Shown: positions 41,817-54,400 of the stretch, in pieces
How positions within the stretch are numbered: the first letter of the stretch is position 1
Layout: each line of letters begins with the position of its first letter
Assembly (NCBI RefSeq): GCF_048128805.1
Contig: NC_136000.1
Span: 8,996,854 to 9,060,853, forward strand
DNA length: 64,000 bases
Origin: Centroberyx gerrardi
Taxonomy: Eukaryota > Chordata > Actinopteri > Beryciformes > Berycidae
Direction of reading: 5' to 3'
The notes under the pieces: model-generated
Databases searched by the model: none
What the model was told of the DNA's origin: nothing
What the model saw: the letters and a program-made list of their open reading frames with translations, nothing else
Translations under genes and position numbers: made by a program

Positions 41817-43999
41817 ATGGACAACCACTCGTACAACTACCCGTCCGACTGCACCCCGCTCACCAACTGTAAGTCTGCCCGTAAACCGGCCGGATCCACC
41901 GTGGTGAACATGGGCAACACCGGCAAGAACGCTCCTCGGGACTACCTGGTGTGGTCGCTGTGCAACACCCTGTACGTTAACTTCTGCTGCCTGGGCTTCA
42001 TGGCTCTCGTCTACTCCATCAAGGTGAGGTGTTGAGCTCCTTGGCCCTTTGTGCCGCTCTTTGCTTGTCTGGTTCAGTTTGGGCTCGTGTCTTGAGCATG
42101 AAACACCCAGCAAATTCACTGAGGTCTCAAAGGGAAGAGAACGGAAGAGAGCTGTAATATTATGAAGGGGAGATAAGACGTCCAAGCAGTGATTGGAGGA
42201 TGCAGAATCCTGACAAGAGGACCAAACCACTATTCACTTTCAAATAGAAAATAGCTTTATTTATTTGACCTTGTTGTATTTACTGTAATGCTTTTAGACT
42301 GTTGTGTTTTGCCCTCAAGTCTCCACTGGGAGTCAAAATGTGTGAGTAACTCATTTTTATTTAAAAGGGATGAGTGTCTTTGAAACTAACTGAGGTGCTG
42401 ACACTAAAACATCTTTGGTAAAAAGAGATTATTCAATAACATTCTGCAATAGGAAATTGGACCATTAAGTGCCCCAGTTTTTTTATATGCTTGGTGAACA
42501 TTTCTGTGAATCTGCAACTATTCCTATAAAAAGTCTTCTCTACAGCAGTTTGGTGGGAATACACAAAGGTGGACAAAGTTGGCAAAGCATAGTTTGCAAA
42601 GAATAGGCATGCCGTGGCAAATGTTACCACAGTGGTAAGTTGAACACAATTGGAACATCAGCACTGTTATATCATCTCTAAAAGAGCAAGAAGTATCTAG
42701 CCATTATTTCTTTGCCAAACTTAAGAAAAAATTGGCAGGCTGGTTTTACAGAGCCAGACTTGTGCAATAGGGTGATACTAATAGTGATACTGTGAAGGTA
42801 ATGGTAAATGCAACACGTATTCCACCATGAAATGCCCTGTTATGAAAAGGTTCTGTTAAAAATTGTAAAAAAAATTAAATTAAAAACACAATATATTTCT
42901 GTAGAGAGTATACTTGTTTCAGTGTGAAGTTCACTGCCCAAATGGCACACAGAGGAGGAAGTTGGTGTGTCCTCTACCACAGGAATGGGGCTGTGGATAA
43001 ACAGGAACGTAGACCAAAACAAAAGCTTTTCTCGTTAAAAGACAGCTTAAAGACCCTTGAAAAGTGATATGTTTAAAGTAAGTTTGTACAAACAAACTGT
43101 ATGACTACCTGAATGATAAAGTCTCTGAAAAACTCCCCACAAAAGGGCGTGTATAGCCTTAATTTAAGTCCTTTTTGATTCTGTCGACTGTATGGCGCGG
43201 CTCTGAATCACAGGCACAGTAATGGTACAGCACTAAAATTAAAGAGAGTCACTGGCCGCTTGTCTAGGGAGTTAAAAATGGTGTAATTGGCATCTTCCTA
43301 ATGGGCAAGTACTCATGGGAAATTAAAGAGCGCCTGGGAAAGCCTCGGCTTGGTCCGCTCCAAAATATACAGATACATTTACTATGTGGTCCAACCTTGC
43401 TCAGCCCTTAACCTGGACTATCTTTGGGAAAACTGCAGTATTCAACCTGGGTCTAAGATTTTTGGACAAGCTTTGATGAACTGGCTGAAAAACAAAGACC
43501 TGGCTGAATACTGTAATTTCTCTTTTTCTCCTTTTCTCTGCCCTCCCCCCCTCACTATGTATACATGTGTTTGTAGACATTGTTTGGGCATGTTTGTGCT
43601 CTCTGTGCCTTCTGTTTAGTCTCTATAGAAACATGAAGCTGGGCCGTCTGGTGGAGACAATGCTTTCATGTCCTTAAATGTCCGAAAATCATTATGAAGC
43701 TCTGTAATATTTGTCCTCAATATGAGTGCAATTCAGTTGACACGTTTAATAAAGTGTGTGTGCATGTGTGTGTACAGGCCAGGGACCAGAAGACTCAGGG
43801 CAACCTGCAACTGGCCCAGGAGTGTTCAGACAAGGCCAAGTGGTACAACATCCTGGCAGCTGGCTGGAACCTGCTGGTTCCCCTCCTGGTCATCGTCCTG
43901 CTGGTCCTGCTGCTGGTCCACCTGGGAACCTCGCAGGGCTCCTTCGACTTCTTCGGAGAGGACGGCTTCCAGAGCTTCATGAAACTGTTCAGCTGGTAG
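41817..43999 (+). CDS. ifitm5: Interferon-induced transmembrane protein 5
   Basis: IFITM5 (BRIL) is the osteoblast member of the IFITM family, linked to bone mineralisation rather than antiviral defence. Exons 41817-42023 and 43778-43999, phase 0 (AAG|GTGAGG ... TGTACAG|GCC), 142 residues against about 132 in mammals. Residues 44-69 read [20 protein letters not shown], then [15 protein letters not shown] opens exon 2 as in IFITM5, and KWYNILAA stands where mammals have KCYNILAA, so that palmitoylated cysteine is absent. The second hydrophobic span is [18 protein letters not shown]. The long acidic/aromatic tail, [19 protein letters not shown], separates it from the antiviral-type copies. No MITE lies upstream. 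Confidence 0.93.
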
Positions 44000-44356
44000 A
44001 TGGAGAGAGAGAGAGAGAGCGGGAGAGAAAGGGAGAGAAGGAGAGATCAGTTTCCAAGTCAACCCATTTACACTAACGGTTGGAAAGGGCATTTGATTTG
44101 ATTCGGCAGATGAAGGTTGACGTTATAGCTCCTAATTGGTGGGAAGGTGTTTTCCATAAGAATCTTAGTCAAGATAAGCCAATGGATAGAGATCTTAGTG
44201 CTCATATACCATCAGGAAGTCAGGCTCCACTGGGCTACTTAGCACTAAAATAATCTTAATTCCATTTGTAAATTAAGGGTCAGAGGTGAAGTTGGTGCTG
44301 AGAAACTTCTGGGAAACAGAACTTTGGTTTGTGTATCTACAATATTCATTGTTGTG
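43990..44356. other. 3' flank of ifitm5
   Basis: A (GA)n-rich stretch at 44002-44045 directly follows the stop. No AATAAA appears before the hAT MITE. Confidence 0.5.
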
Positions 44357-44699
44357 TTAGGGATGCACCAGTACTAATATTGGTATCAGATATTAGGCCA
44401 ATACCAGACTGAAATAGGGTATTGGTATTTTAGCCACATATAATATTTGATACAGACATCAAACATCAAAGAAAAATACATTTATTTTCTTCCATTTTCA
44501 CACAATTCAGGGTTTTAGATGTCTTTAATAAAAAAACAATGGAGTAAATCTTAATATTTTGGCCAGTGACTCCAAACTAATGATCTATGTTTATATTGTT
44601 CAGTAAAAGCAAATTATTGATTTGGTACTCGATATTGTCTGATACTTACTACTCAGAAGTGGTATTATCAGTAGAAGACTAGTACTGGTGCATCCCTAA
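44357..44699. mobile_element. hAT-type MITE, 343 bp
   Basis: Ends ttagggatgcaccagtact and its complement, with flanking TTGTTGTG/TTGTATTG as an imperfect 8-bp duplication. 'ggtatcagatatt' words inside are typical of this fish family. Confidence 0.85.
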
Positions 44700-46805
44700 T
44701 TGTATTGTCAATATTCGAGGGAGTTCATCTTACACCTGCCAATCTCCCAGACACGGTCAGTAGAGATGAGAAGTTGATTAAGGACCAAGCAAGCCAACCA
44801 ATGACAATAGTGAAAGAGAAAGAAATAATAAAATGGAAAAGAGGGGAACAAATTAAGTTAAGAAAGGCTGTAGAAAGAGCTGAATCCTCACTGAGAGATG
44901 AGCAAGCAGCTACTTGGGGTTATTTTTGTTGTTATTTATTGTATTTATGTCAATGCAAAATTTGGATGACAGCTCAAGTTATCTCTAGTGAGGATAGAAA
45001 GTGGAGAAAGAGTGGAGAGAACAGAGGACAGTGGAGCCGAAGTGGGAATGCTTCACAGGGAGAAAAGCCACTTGGCAACGGACAATCAACCTTCACTTCC
45101 CATTGCTAGTCACTTACTTTTCTTCTTTCTGTAGTTTTTTTTATATTATCATTGTTACAACATACATAGATTTTTGTTTGATCATCAATGCATTTTTTAT
45201 TGGTATTATATTGTTTTAAGTACTTTAACCTTACATTGTCTCAGTGCCAACCTCTGTGATAGTTCATGTGAGTGAGCTGAATAAACCAGATACTATAACA
45301 CAGTATTGAATTGAAAACACTAGCTTTAGTTTTGTTCTTAACATAGTGCATTTATTCTTATCTATATTGGAGCTGCACAAGGTTATGTGACCTCAATAGC
45401 TGTCATGTGTGATTTCATTAATACACTGTGAAAAAAATGTATGTAAAAATTGTCTCTCTCTCTTAGCTAATGAACTCAGGGAAAGGCTGATGAAGAGAAG
45501 ATGTTCTTTCAAACGGCTCTTGCGGCCCGCTGCTGCACCTACACCCAACTTAAGGGTGATCATTTTGGGTTTCATAGGTTTGATTCTGGGGCGGGTCTGA
45601 GGCATGGTTGTTTTCAAGTCGTCCCAGCTGTGAGGCTGCTGCTGTACCGTCTATATACAGAACATCTCATTTTGGGAAAGTGTATAAATGTGCCCTCAGC
45701 TGCAAGGGAGGGCCGCCTGGGCAGACCACTACAGAGGAGGCGGCAGGCTGCGATCTGGAGGCCCGCAGCGTGACTAGATGGCTCGTTTCCACTCAATCAG
45801 CTCTCAATCTGAGGGATTTATCACAGATTTAATGGCACACATTTAGGGGAACACTTGGCGTTTTACACTAGCCCTGGGCTGGTGGGCTAGTGCCCCAGTA
45901 AACCCTTGGCAACATGAATTCAGTGTATTGCTATTTTTTCTTTTAACCAGCTTTTTAACCAGCCCATGGTTTAAAACAGGGTGGATGTATACCCCTCTAT
46001 TCCTAACATGTCCATCCCTGCCGATGAGAAGAGCATGTTTTGTTGTGGTGTGCTAACATTGCTGTCTTCAAGTCATGTTGGTTCTTTTCATGTAAATATA
46101 CCAACCATAAAGAAACAGAATTTAATGATTTGGACAGACTGCAACCAGAATTTGTTTTGACCAACACAGCTGGCACCAGCAGCATCCTCACTTAAACAGT
46201 GGCATTTCACAACATACTGCATAGTTGCTCTAACACAATTTAACTACTGTATATTTTTACATGTGGGGCAATTGACTTTCTGTATATTTTAGTGGCAGTA
46301 TTCAAGGAGGAGGAAGATAAATCAAGAGAGATTGAGAGTGATAACGTAGAATGAGTCGGGTTTGTACATGTACATGGTATGTGAACTAGAGCCACTGAGA
46401 TGCCCTTGAGGGATCTCGAGAATAAATCGACACCTCCTTCATTAAAACCCCCACAGGCTCCATTTGTCATCTTGCTCCTCATGCCTCTTTGATGACTTGT
46501 GTGTCCCGCTCCTCCCGACCTCCCACCCTTTGGACTCCCATCATATTAGTGGCCTCTCCTATGCTCGCGACGTTATTTATACGCACCCAAATCACAGCCT
46601 CTCGAAGCCAACTTTCTATTTTCTTCCTGTGGTCTGGGAGAAATGCTTACAGATGTGTGTGCCGTGGAGAATTAGAGGCTAGGAGCCGGGACTGCAGAGG
46701 TTTGAAGGCAGTAGGGAGGGGGCGCTACCAGCACAGCACCCTTTTTGGGAGACTTTTCTGGAACCGGGGCCTGGCAAGGCAGGAGGAAGACATGTAGGAA
46801 GGAGG

Positions 46806-46830
46806 CACACACACACACACACACACACAC
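46806..46830. repeat. (CA)n microsatellite
   Basis: About 12 CA units. Confidence 0.9.
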
Positions 46831-47054
46831 CAACACACACATTTCATTCATTCCCAAACTCCTAAGCCTAACCATAACCCTCTCCATTACATGCCTAACC
46901 TTAACCCTTACCTTAACTTAATCCAGAATTCTAACCTTAAATTAAAACCTAAACTCTAAAATAGCTTAATAAAATGTCCTCACTTTGGAATATTTACCTC
47001 ATCTTTCTCTCCTTGTGAGGACTGTTTGGTTCTCATAAGTATAGAAATACAAGA

Positions 47055-47330
47055 GCACACACACACACACACACACACATGTATTTGCAAAAACACAGGC
47101 ATACACAGAAACACACATATTTGCACATACACAAGTATACACTCATATTATGCATTTGTGCACGGAAGCGTACAAACACGGACTGATTTGCACACGTACA
47201 CGTACACATGCATGTGCGCACACACACAAGCACACATACTAAGACATACACACAAGCACACATACCTCAGACACACACACATACACACTCGCACACATTG
47301 TCACACACACAAACACAAACACAAACAGTT
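47055..47330. repeat. CA-rich imperfect satellite
   Basis: About 275 bp of ACACAC broken by 'catac', 'aagcac' and 'catgca' words. The open frames in it come from low complexity. Confidence 0.85.
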
Positions 47331-50300
47331 ATATCCTTCCTGACAGTTTAATTACAGAAAACCTTGATTCTTAGACTCAAATCTTTATTTCTACAATCAT
47401 GTAGGCGCACTGACAATAACGCCACTGCAACATTTACGAAACACAGAGAACATTTTCAGGAAAGCCCCGCCTCCGATGGACATTTGTTTCGACATGTTGA
47501 TTCCCACATTATTGCTAGCTAATTGTCTTCTGGCTCAACAACCCCGCTACACATAACTCCTTGGGGGAGTCGAGCTGCATTTTTCGTGTTCAAACTAGGC
47601 CCATCTTGGGAACTGTGAATCTCCAAAATGCTATGGAGAGCCGCTCACCACTGACATTCCAGCTTTTGTCCCAGCTCTACATGTCGATAATTACAAACAG
47701 GCTAAATTACTTTCTGAAGATGTCACAGACTGAAACAATATCTGGATCTTCTTTTACTTAGATGCCTTAGTTGTATGATTTTTAAACCAAATTTCCTAAA
47801 TGAAAATGAGAAGGGGGTGACTACAGATCTGCGGACTGTGGATATTGGTAGTGGATCATTTATAATTGGGGTGTGTGCATTAAAAAATGAAGATTCACAT
47901 CATCAGTAGGAATTTTGCTAGCCTATCAGTTCCATCTGTCATTGTCTGTCTTGTGGAATTTATAGCTTTTAATCTCATCAGGTGTAAGTGGTATTGTAGT
48001 TGAACCGGTTTCCACACCCTATCTTCTTATACCACTGTGCCATGTTCCATTTGCAGCAAGGTAAAACACCATCAAAAACAGACTTACAGCTTTGTGAGAC
48101 TTTGCAGAAACTTAACACACAATACACTGCACTGCTACAGCCCAACTGCTATTTTTCCTTTCGTTGAAGTTGGAGCTAGGAGTTATGAGAGTGCTGTGTT
48201 TTTGATGTGGAGAGTCAAGTACTTTCAGAAACTTTACTTCTGGGGTTGAAGCAGGTTAAAATACAAACTGTTCCATAACCAGTAAAAGTATAAAGTTTAT
48301 AAACTGCAGTAAAAGTGAGGCTTAAGTATCTCATTATTTCATTTCTCTCTCTTAAATGCGATTGAGCAACGATGACAACGGCGGTTGCCAAAAAGACAGT
48401 GTGTGCTATGAGAGCGCCAGAACGACACATATGAAAGCCAAATTTGAAGTAATTTCATATGTGTGTGATATAACATAACCCTTTATAACAGGATATTAGA
48501 TATTGCTACCAAAGAATATCTACTTTGGTGCCAAATGTGAGCACACAAAGAATTCCCATGATCTGAGTTTAATAATATTTGTATTACCATGTGCCTGCTA
48601 CATAGACAAGTGGTCTTGACAGAAAAGATTGTATATATACACCACACACCTCTTATTTTGCCAGCTCAGTCAGGAAAAGTTTGATATTGATTTCTAACAT
48701 AATGAGCATAATTGTTTTTTCCTTTTTTGATGGTTAGATGGTACAAATCTTGCAGGACTGAGTGAAAGCCCTATGATTGTGCCAATATTTATATTTTTGG
48801 GGAACAAATATCCAGTGTTGGCACTCAGCAAAAATGGAGGCACAAAGATTTAGACTAGTTTGGCAAGCAGCTGGCTGGCTATTGTCTGACAGACTATGGG
48901 GCACCTCATTAACTATGCATACTGTTGGCCAATCAGAACATTCATTAAAACCTGGGTGTAGGTGACATAATTTACACCAAGAAGTAGACCGGAATTCTAA
49001 ATCTGTTTGATTCTGTTGACAAGCAGAGAGAGAGTTTTTCAAAGGGCGTTAGTCAAAGTTTCAAAATTATAATAATTTATTTAACTTAAATTATACCATG
49101 ATGTACTTGTCATTGCACTGCCTTCAAGGAACCATACCTCCAAGTCTCATGAGTGGTCTGACCCCTTGTGGTCTGCTGAACTTCACATTAAGTAAAGTCT
49201 CTGCAGGAAGGGCACTCGCCTGGTCATTGGTCCGTTTTACAGCCAATCCCAAGGACGTGAGGGATTTCCTTGCTTGGTCAATCCAACCTTTGCGACTGAC
49301 ATGGAAACAACTACCTCATGCATTTAGGTATAACTACAACACAGATACCAAAATACAATACGTCAGAAACAAGATGGTTGTTATAGAGACTTATAGTATA
49401 TAAACTTATAGAGAATATCTTCAAAAAGTGCCATATTCAGGAATCCATCTGTAGTTTGTTTTTCTGCTTTCAAATCTCCATCCCTTTTTAGTATGTAAGG
49501 CTGTCAAAAATCTCCAGTCTGATCAAAGACGGTGAGAGAAATGATGCGGCTGCATGTAACTATTTATTATGTGTATCATTTTTAGAAAAAATCAAATCAG
49601 TATGTGAATACATTAATTGGCTAAATTTGGACTGATGAAAGTGAAGCATTGCAGTTACAGCCTTTAAAGGATTGTGGATAATACTCTTCAAATCATTATG
49701 GTTCTGGCATTAAGATTCATAACAGCTGCACTTTCAAAATAGTGAAAATTGTTGAAATTATCTTGATAGATTTACAATCACACGCTGCTACTATACTGCA
49801 CAAGGAAGAAATTGATTGACATTAAAGGACAGATTTAAGGTACAGGGATCAGATGAATCCAACATTTGCCCAACACTGGCCACTTCAATATGTAACGTGA
49901 CCAGCAACAATAAGGAAATCAATTTGCCAAGAGAGACATTTTAAGTAAAAAAAACAACAACAAAATAATTTTGTGATACACTTCTATGCGTTTCTATACA
50001 TTTTCCTTAACATGTTAACTTTCACTATCTTGGTAAAGCCTGATTCCATCCTCAGGTTTGGCTGTTGTCGGCTTCCTCTGTTATTTTGAAAGATAAAACC
50101 ATGCAATTTGCTCGTTGACAGAGACAGAGCTGTAACTCCTACATCTATCATCTGTACAGAAAGCACACAATTGCATCAAAATTGCCAAAAACCATTTAAA
50201 CCACCAGAGGGAGCAACAAGCTCTGATTTTCTATGAAAATATAAAAACTTACATAATTATGCCCAATAATGTGAGGGTTTTGAGCAGGACTTTGCTTACC

Positions 50301-50759
50301 TAAGCTTTGATTTATAGAGTCTCAAGTGAAAAAGTAACATGAAATATAATAAACTTGAGGCACTTGAGTCCTGGAGGGTGGGTGGGTGGGTGGGGGTTGG
50401 AGGTTTATGTAAGTGACTACGCCCTATGTGAAAGACTTGCCTAATGCCACTGATATGGTTTCATACAACAGGGATTTTGCTCCACTAAGAGACTATACAA
50501 TAAGGACTTGAATTTCAACTGAGGCTTCATTCAAAGGGGCAGAGTTTCATCATCATTGTTTTCTCCATTTGAAGTGCATCTTGTCTGATTTTTAGATTTT
50601 CCAACATAATAAGGCCTCTCCAGACCTTGCACTCATTTGCTGGATTACTTTTGTTTGTGAAAGTAAAGGTAGTAAAGCCTAATTATTTTGATGATATTAC
50701 CAATATGAAAAGGCCTATCTTTCTTTCTTTCTTTCTTTCTTTTGTAATATGTCATTTTA

Positions 50760-50895
50760 AAATGTGGCCCTGAGCAAGTTGGCTTAGGAGGGTTTTTATG
50801 TATTTTTATTCTTTTTTTTATGTTTTATGTGAAGCACATATAATTTGCCTTGTGTATGAAATGTCCTATATAAATAAAGTTTGCCTTGCCTAAGC
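50760..50895 (+). mobile_element. L2-like LINE tail
   Basis: 'atgtgaagcacatataattt' and 'cctatataaataaagtttgc' followed by cttgcct units: the last part of an L2-type 3' end. Confidence 0.6.
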
Positions 50896-51239
50896 TGTTG
50901 CTGCAGATTCACCCTTACGAAAAAACAACTGGGCTATAGTAATCCTATAAGAAGTTTTACAAGGCTACTATACAAATATTGGAGCAAAACTAAAAGTTAA
51001 GTCCCTACAGGAATGTTATGGATATCAAAAGAGATAATATATATATATATATAATCAATTTACTATACATTCACAATTGAGTACCACAGATACAGTGTAA
51101 GTCCCTATGGGAATATTATAGGAATATTATGGTGATTTTTCGTTAGGTTCATTATCCGCCAGTGCAAGCCAAAGTTACCTATCACGTCAAATATTGAAGC
51201 AAGTAAAGAACAAGTTTACATAACGCCTGGAGCCTCATG

Positions 51240-51486
51240 ACCTTGCCACGCCGGAATAGGCCCCCATGTGATGGCGCGCGAAAACTCCCCCCATAGCCTC
51301 TCCTCCAACACGCCCACAGACAGACAGGATACCTGATAGAGTTGACAGCACTGGGCGTTTCCAGACACTGGGGTAGAAGAACAAGTTGGTGAACTCTCCG
51401 TGGATCATCGAGACCAAAGTCACCGGGACCAAACACCAAGACCGACCCAGCCATCGACCTGAAGCAGCAAAAGCAGGACCGTCAAC
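51240..51486 (+). promoter_or_regulatory. Probable promoter and 5' UTR of the dehydrogenase
   Basis: A locally GC-richer stretch with CpG-containing words (ggcgcgcgaaaactcc) directly before the ATG, with no TATA box, fitting a housekeeping-type start. Inference from position. Confidence 0.4.
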
Positions 51487-54400
51487 ATGAGCAGGTAAGG
51501 AGCCGATCCGGTCTTAATTGTATGAGATCAAGGACAGAAGTCAATTATGCCACAGCTGCACTGCTTAACGTTCAAAACCCCAAACTTTTTCTTTGTCTTT
51601 GTGGCGTGAGTCACAAGACTTTGGGCATGCTTGAATGACAATTTGACAAAGAAGTCATTGTAAAGCACAGTCTCATCAAACTTTGCACAGTATAGTTTTG
51701 TTCAGTATAGGCTAATTAAGTCATATCAATTTCATGACTGCGCTGTCTGATGATTGTGCTGCTCCTTTAGCGCAAGGATGTAGTTAGATGGCGTGTAGAC
51801 AAATTTAATTCATTAACTTCACATTCACTCATGCCATCTCTCTGTGCAGCTGATAGTCTGTGATACGCCATCAATTGATGTTGTGATTGCAATCAAGCAA
51901 GTTAATACAGGTTGCAGCCCGGGAACAATAGTTATGTAAGGAAGTTTCACTCGGGAATAATATGCAAAACATTTTAGAAGTCTGCTTTTGCGTCTACCTT
52001 GTGTCACTTTTCCAGTTTGTAGCATTATCAGCTCTGCTCATTGACTGTCTGTCTGCACCCACAGCCAAACGTGCTTTGTGCAAGTTTGAAAGACCCTGAT
52101 AGCTTGATTTTTTTTATGATCCCACTCTGTATAAAGAAGAGCAGATTCTCCTCATCTAATGTATTAGCTTGTCCATAATGATAAAGATATCCTCAGGAAT
52201 AATGAGGCATTGCTGATTTAAAAAAAATAAAAATTAAAAAAAAAAAAGTTTTTTTTTTTTTATCAGTGGCTGGACAGTCACTGTAGTTTTCTGCCTGCAG
52301 GTGCAGGTTTGGTAGTCTACATATGCTGATTTTGACTTACAAAGACAGGTGAAACCAATTCAAGCACATTCTGTACTTTTACTTAAAAGTAAACTTTTGA
52401 ATGGAGGGTTTTAACCTTTACAGGAGCAGCCTAGTGTTTCTACTTTTACTCAAGTAATAGATTACTCCTTCTTCACTGACAACATGCCACGTCTCATCCC
52501 GTCTCATCACACCTGATAAATCCATGACACATTAATCTATTGTTCTCTCAAGAGCCGCCCCCCTCTTACCCCCCGCCCCTCCACTACCCAACACACACAC
52601 ACACACACACAAGTGCGTGCATATACATGATGAATGCCCACCTCAACACGCAATTGTACATCTACACATTCTTCCTTGACTTGGCTGCTTTAGATTTAAT
52701 GTTTAATTTATGAATCTTAGTCCATAATGATTTTGGAGCATTTGATGAGCCCATTAAAACTGATGGCTGTTTAAATGGCCCCTTCATTCCAATGGCACTG
52801 TTTGTCTATCATTTTAGATTATTAACATTGTACATTTTGTGCATCTGTGCCTCAGCCAGTGTTAACCCATTCTGACACATGTTTCCCATTATCTTTGCCT
52901 TTGTAACATGAGCCAGTGGAGGGCGGAGGGCGGAGGGCGGCGGGGGGGGCGGGGGGCGGGGGGGGGGGGGGGGGGGGGGGTTCAACCTACAGTACGTCCA
53001 TCATCCATGCTGTGATCTCCTTCTTTCATGTTCAGAGATATGTACAGTTCTCTCCTACATAAAGAGACAAAGAGAGAATGGCATGGGCAACTGCAAAGGA
53101 TTTTTTAAGCTCTCTCGAACGTCATGACAAAGAATATTTACAGCAGCTCCTAACAAACACATAGCCTATAGGGGCCTCACTTTGACCTTAGGGCATGACA
53201 GCCGCTGACGAGGAATTCTTTGGTCCCGGCTGGTTGGAAGGTTTCACGCTCCCATAAGGTCTGGTCAAAGTTTTTCCTTGTCTGTTATGACTCCTTACTT
53301 TTTCTTGCCATCTACAGGAAATTGCGCAATGTGCTATAGGTTGAACCATAGAGTGTGAACCTCTGGATTGCGCAAGACCTTACATAAGTACCCACTGGTG
53401 CCTCCTCCATGCTTATGGCCTCCAAATGGGTTCCCTTCTGGATTTCATTAAGGCTGCTGTGTGCTTCAGCCCCCTATCCCCCCCGACTCAAATCCCACCT
53501 CACTGCAGATGCTGGGACTCGTGCCTCTGTGAATGCCAGAGACAACCCTGTTAAGGTTTATGTATGTCCGTGTAAGGGAGGGAGGTTGCAGCAGAATGGC
53601 AACTAGGGTAAAGGTCAGAAGTCATGTTTGATGTTGGTGCTAGACTGGAGAGAAGCCACCATTTGGCCATTGAAGTGTCAGGCCCAGATTCACCACAGGT
53701 TTGAGCAGGGAAGAACGCGCAACATATCACCAAAATGACCACTTCGCAACACCAGCTCACCTAAATTATTGTAGCAAATAAGATCCTTTTGAAAGGTGGC
53801 GTGAAGAGGCGCGGAGAGTTTGTCCATTTAGAAACATCATCGCTGCAGATGCAGGCATCGTCGAAGGCAAGTCAGGCAAGCAAGGGAGAGGGTTTTCAGT
53901 CCTAGAAACTCAAAACAGATTGGAAAACGTTCCGATTATAAAAGGCAGATGCTGATGAGAGGGGCTATTTGCTATTAGCACAGTGCTGTTTTTGAGGGAT
54001 TCTTTGCACTCGTTTTGCATAAATGTATTCATGAATAAGATAAACTGCATTCTTAGTTCAAGCAAATGAGACAAAAATGCACAAATTGCCCTCGTGACAA
54101 ACTCTTAGTGAATCTGGACCTCTTAAAAATCTAAAGGCTCAAGTCTCAAAAATAAGCACAATGGTGGATCTACACTCACCGGCCACTGCATTAGGTATAC
54201 CTGAGGCTACAATTCGCACGGGCTCACCAAAATTGACAATAAAAGATTGGAAAAATGTTGCCTGGTCTGATGAGTCTCGATTTCTGCTGCGACATTCAGA
54301 TGGTAGGGTCAGAACTTGGCGTAAACAACATGAAAGCATGGATCCATCCTGCCTTGTATCAACGGTTCAGGCTGGTGGTGGTGGTGTAATGGTGTGGGGG

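Larger units (their letters stand above)
44700..51230. other. Gene-poor region between ifitm5 and the dehydrogenase
   Basis: No frame with recognisable protein similarity and no credible exon set. It holds CA-rich microsatellites (46806-46830, 47055-47330), a TTTC run near 50710-50740, a TA run near 51032 and an L2 tail (50760-50895). A GC-richer patch at 45500-45780 has open frames on both strands, but I see no splice or homology support. Confidence 0.5.

Noticed and set aside
45409-45832. Possible small gene near 45.5 kb
   Set aside because: Frames are open on both strands because of local composition; no homology or consistent exon boundaries seen.
46464-46797. Possible coding exon in a GC-richer patch
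   Set aside because: Two overlapping frames with no recognisable motif, and no splice partner found.
47026-47343. His/Thr-rich frame on + and Cys/Val-rich frame on -
   Set aside because: Low-complexity CA repeat; no start context, splice signals or domain.
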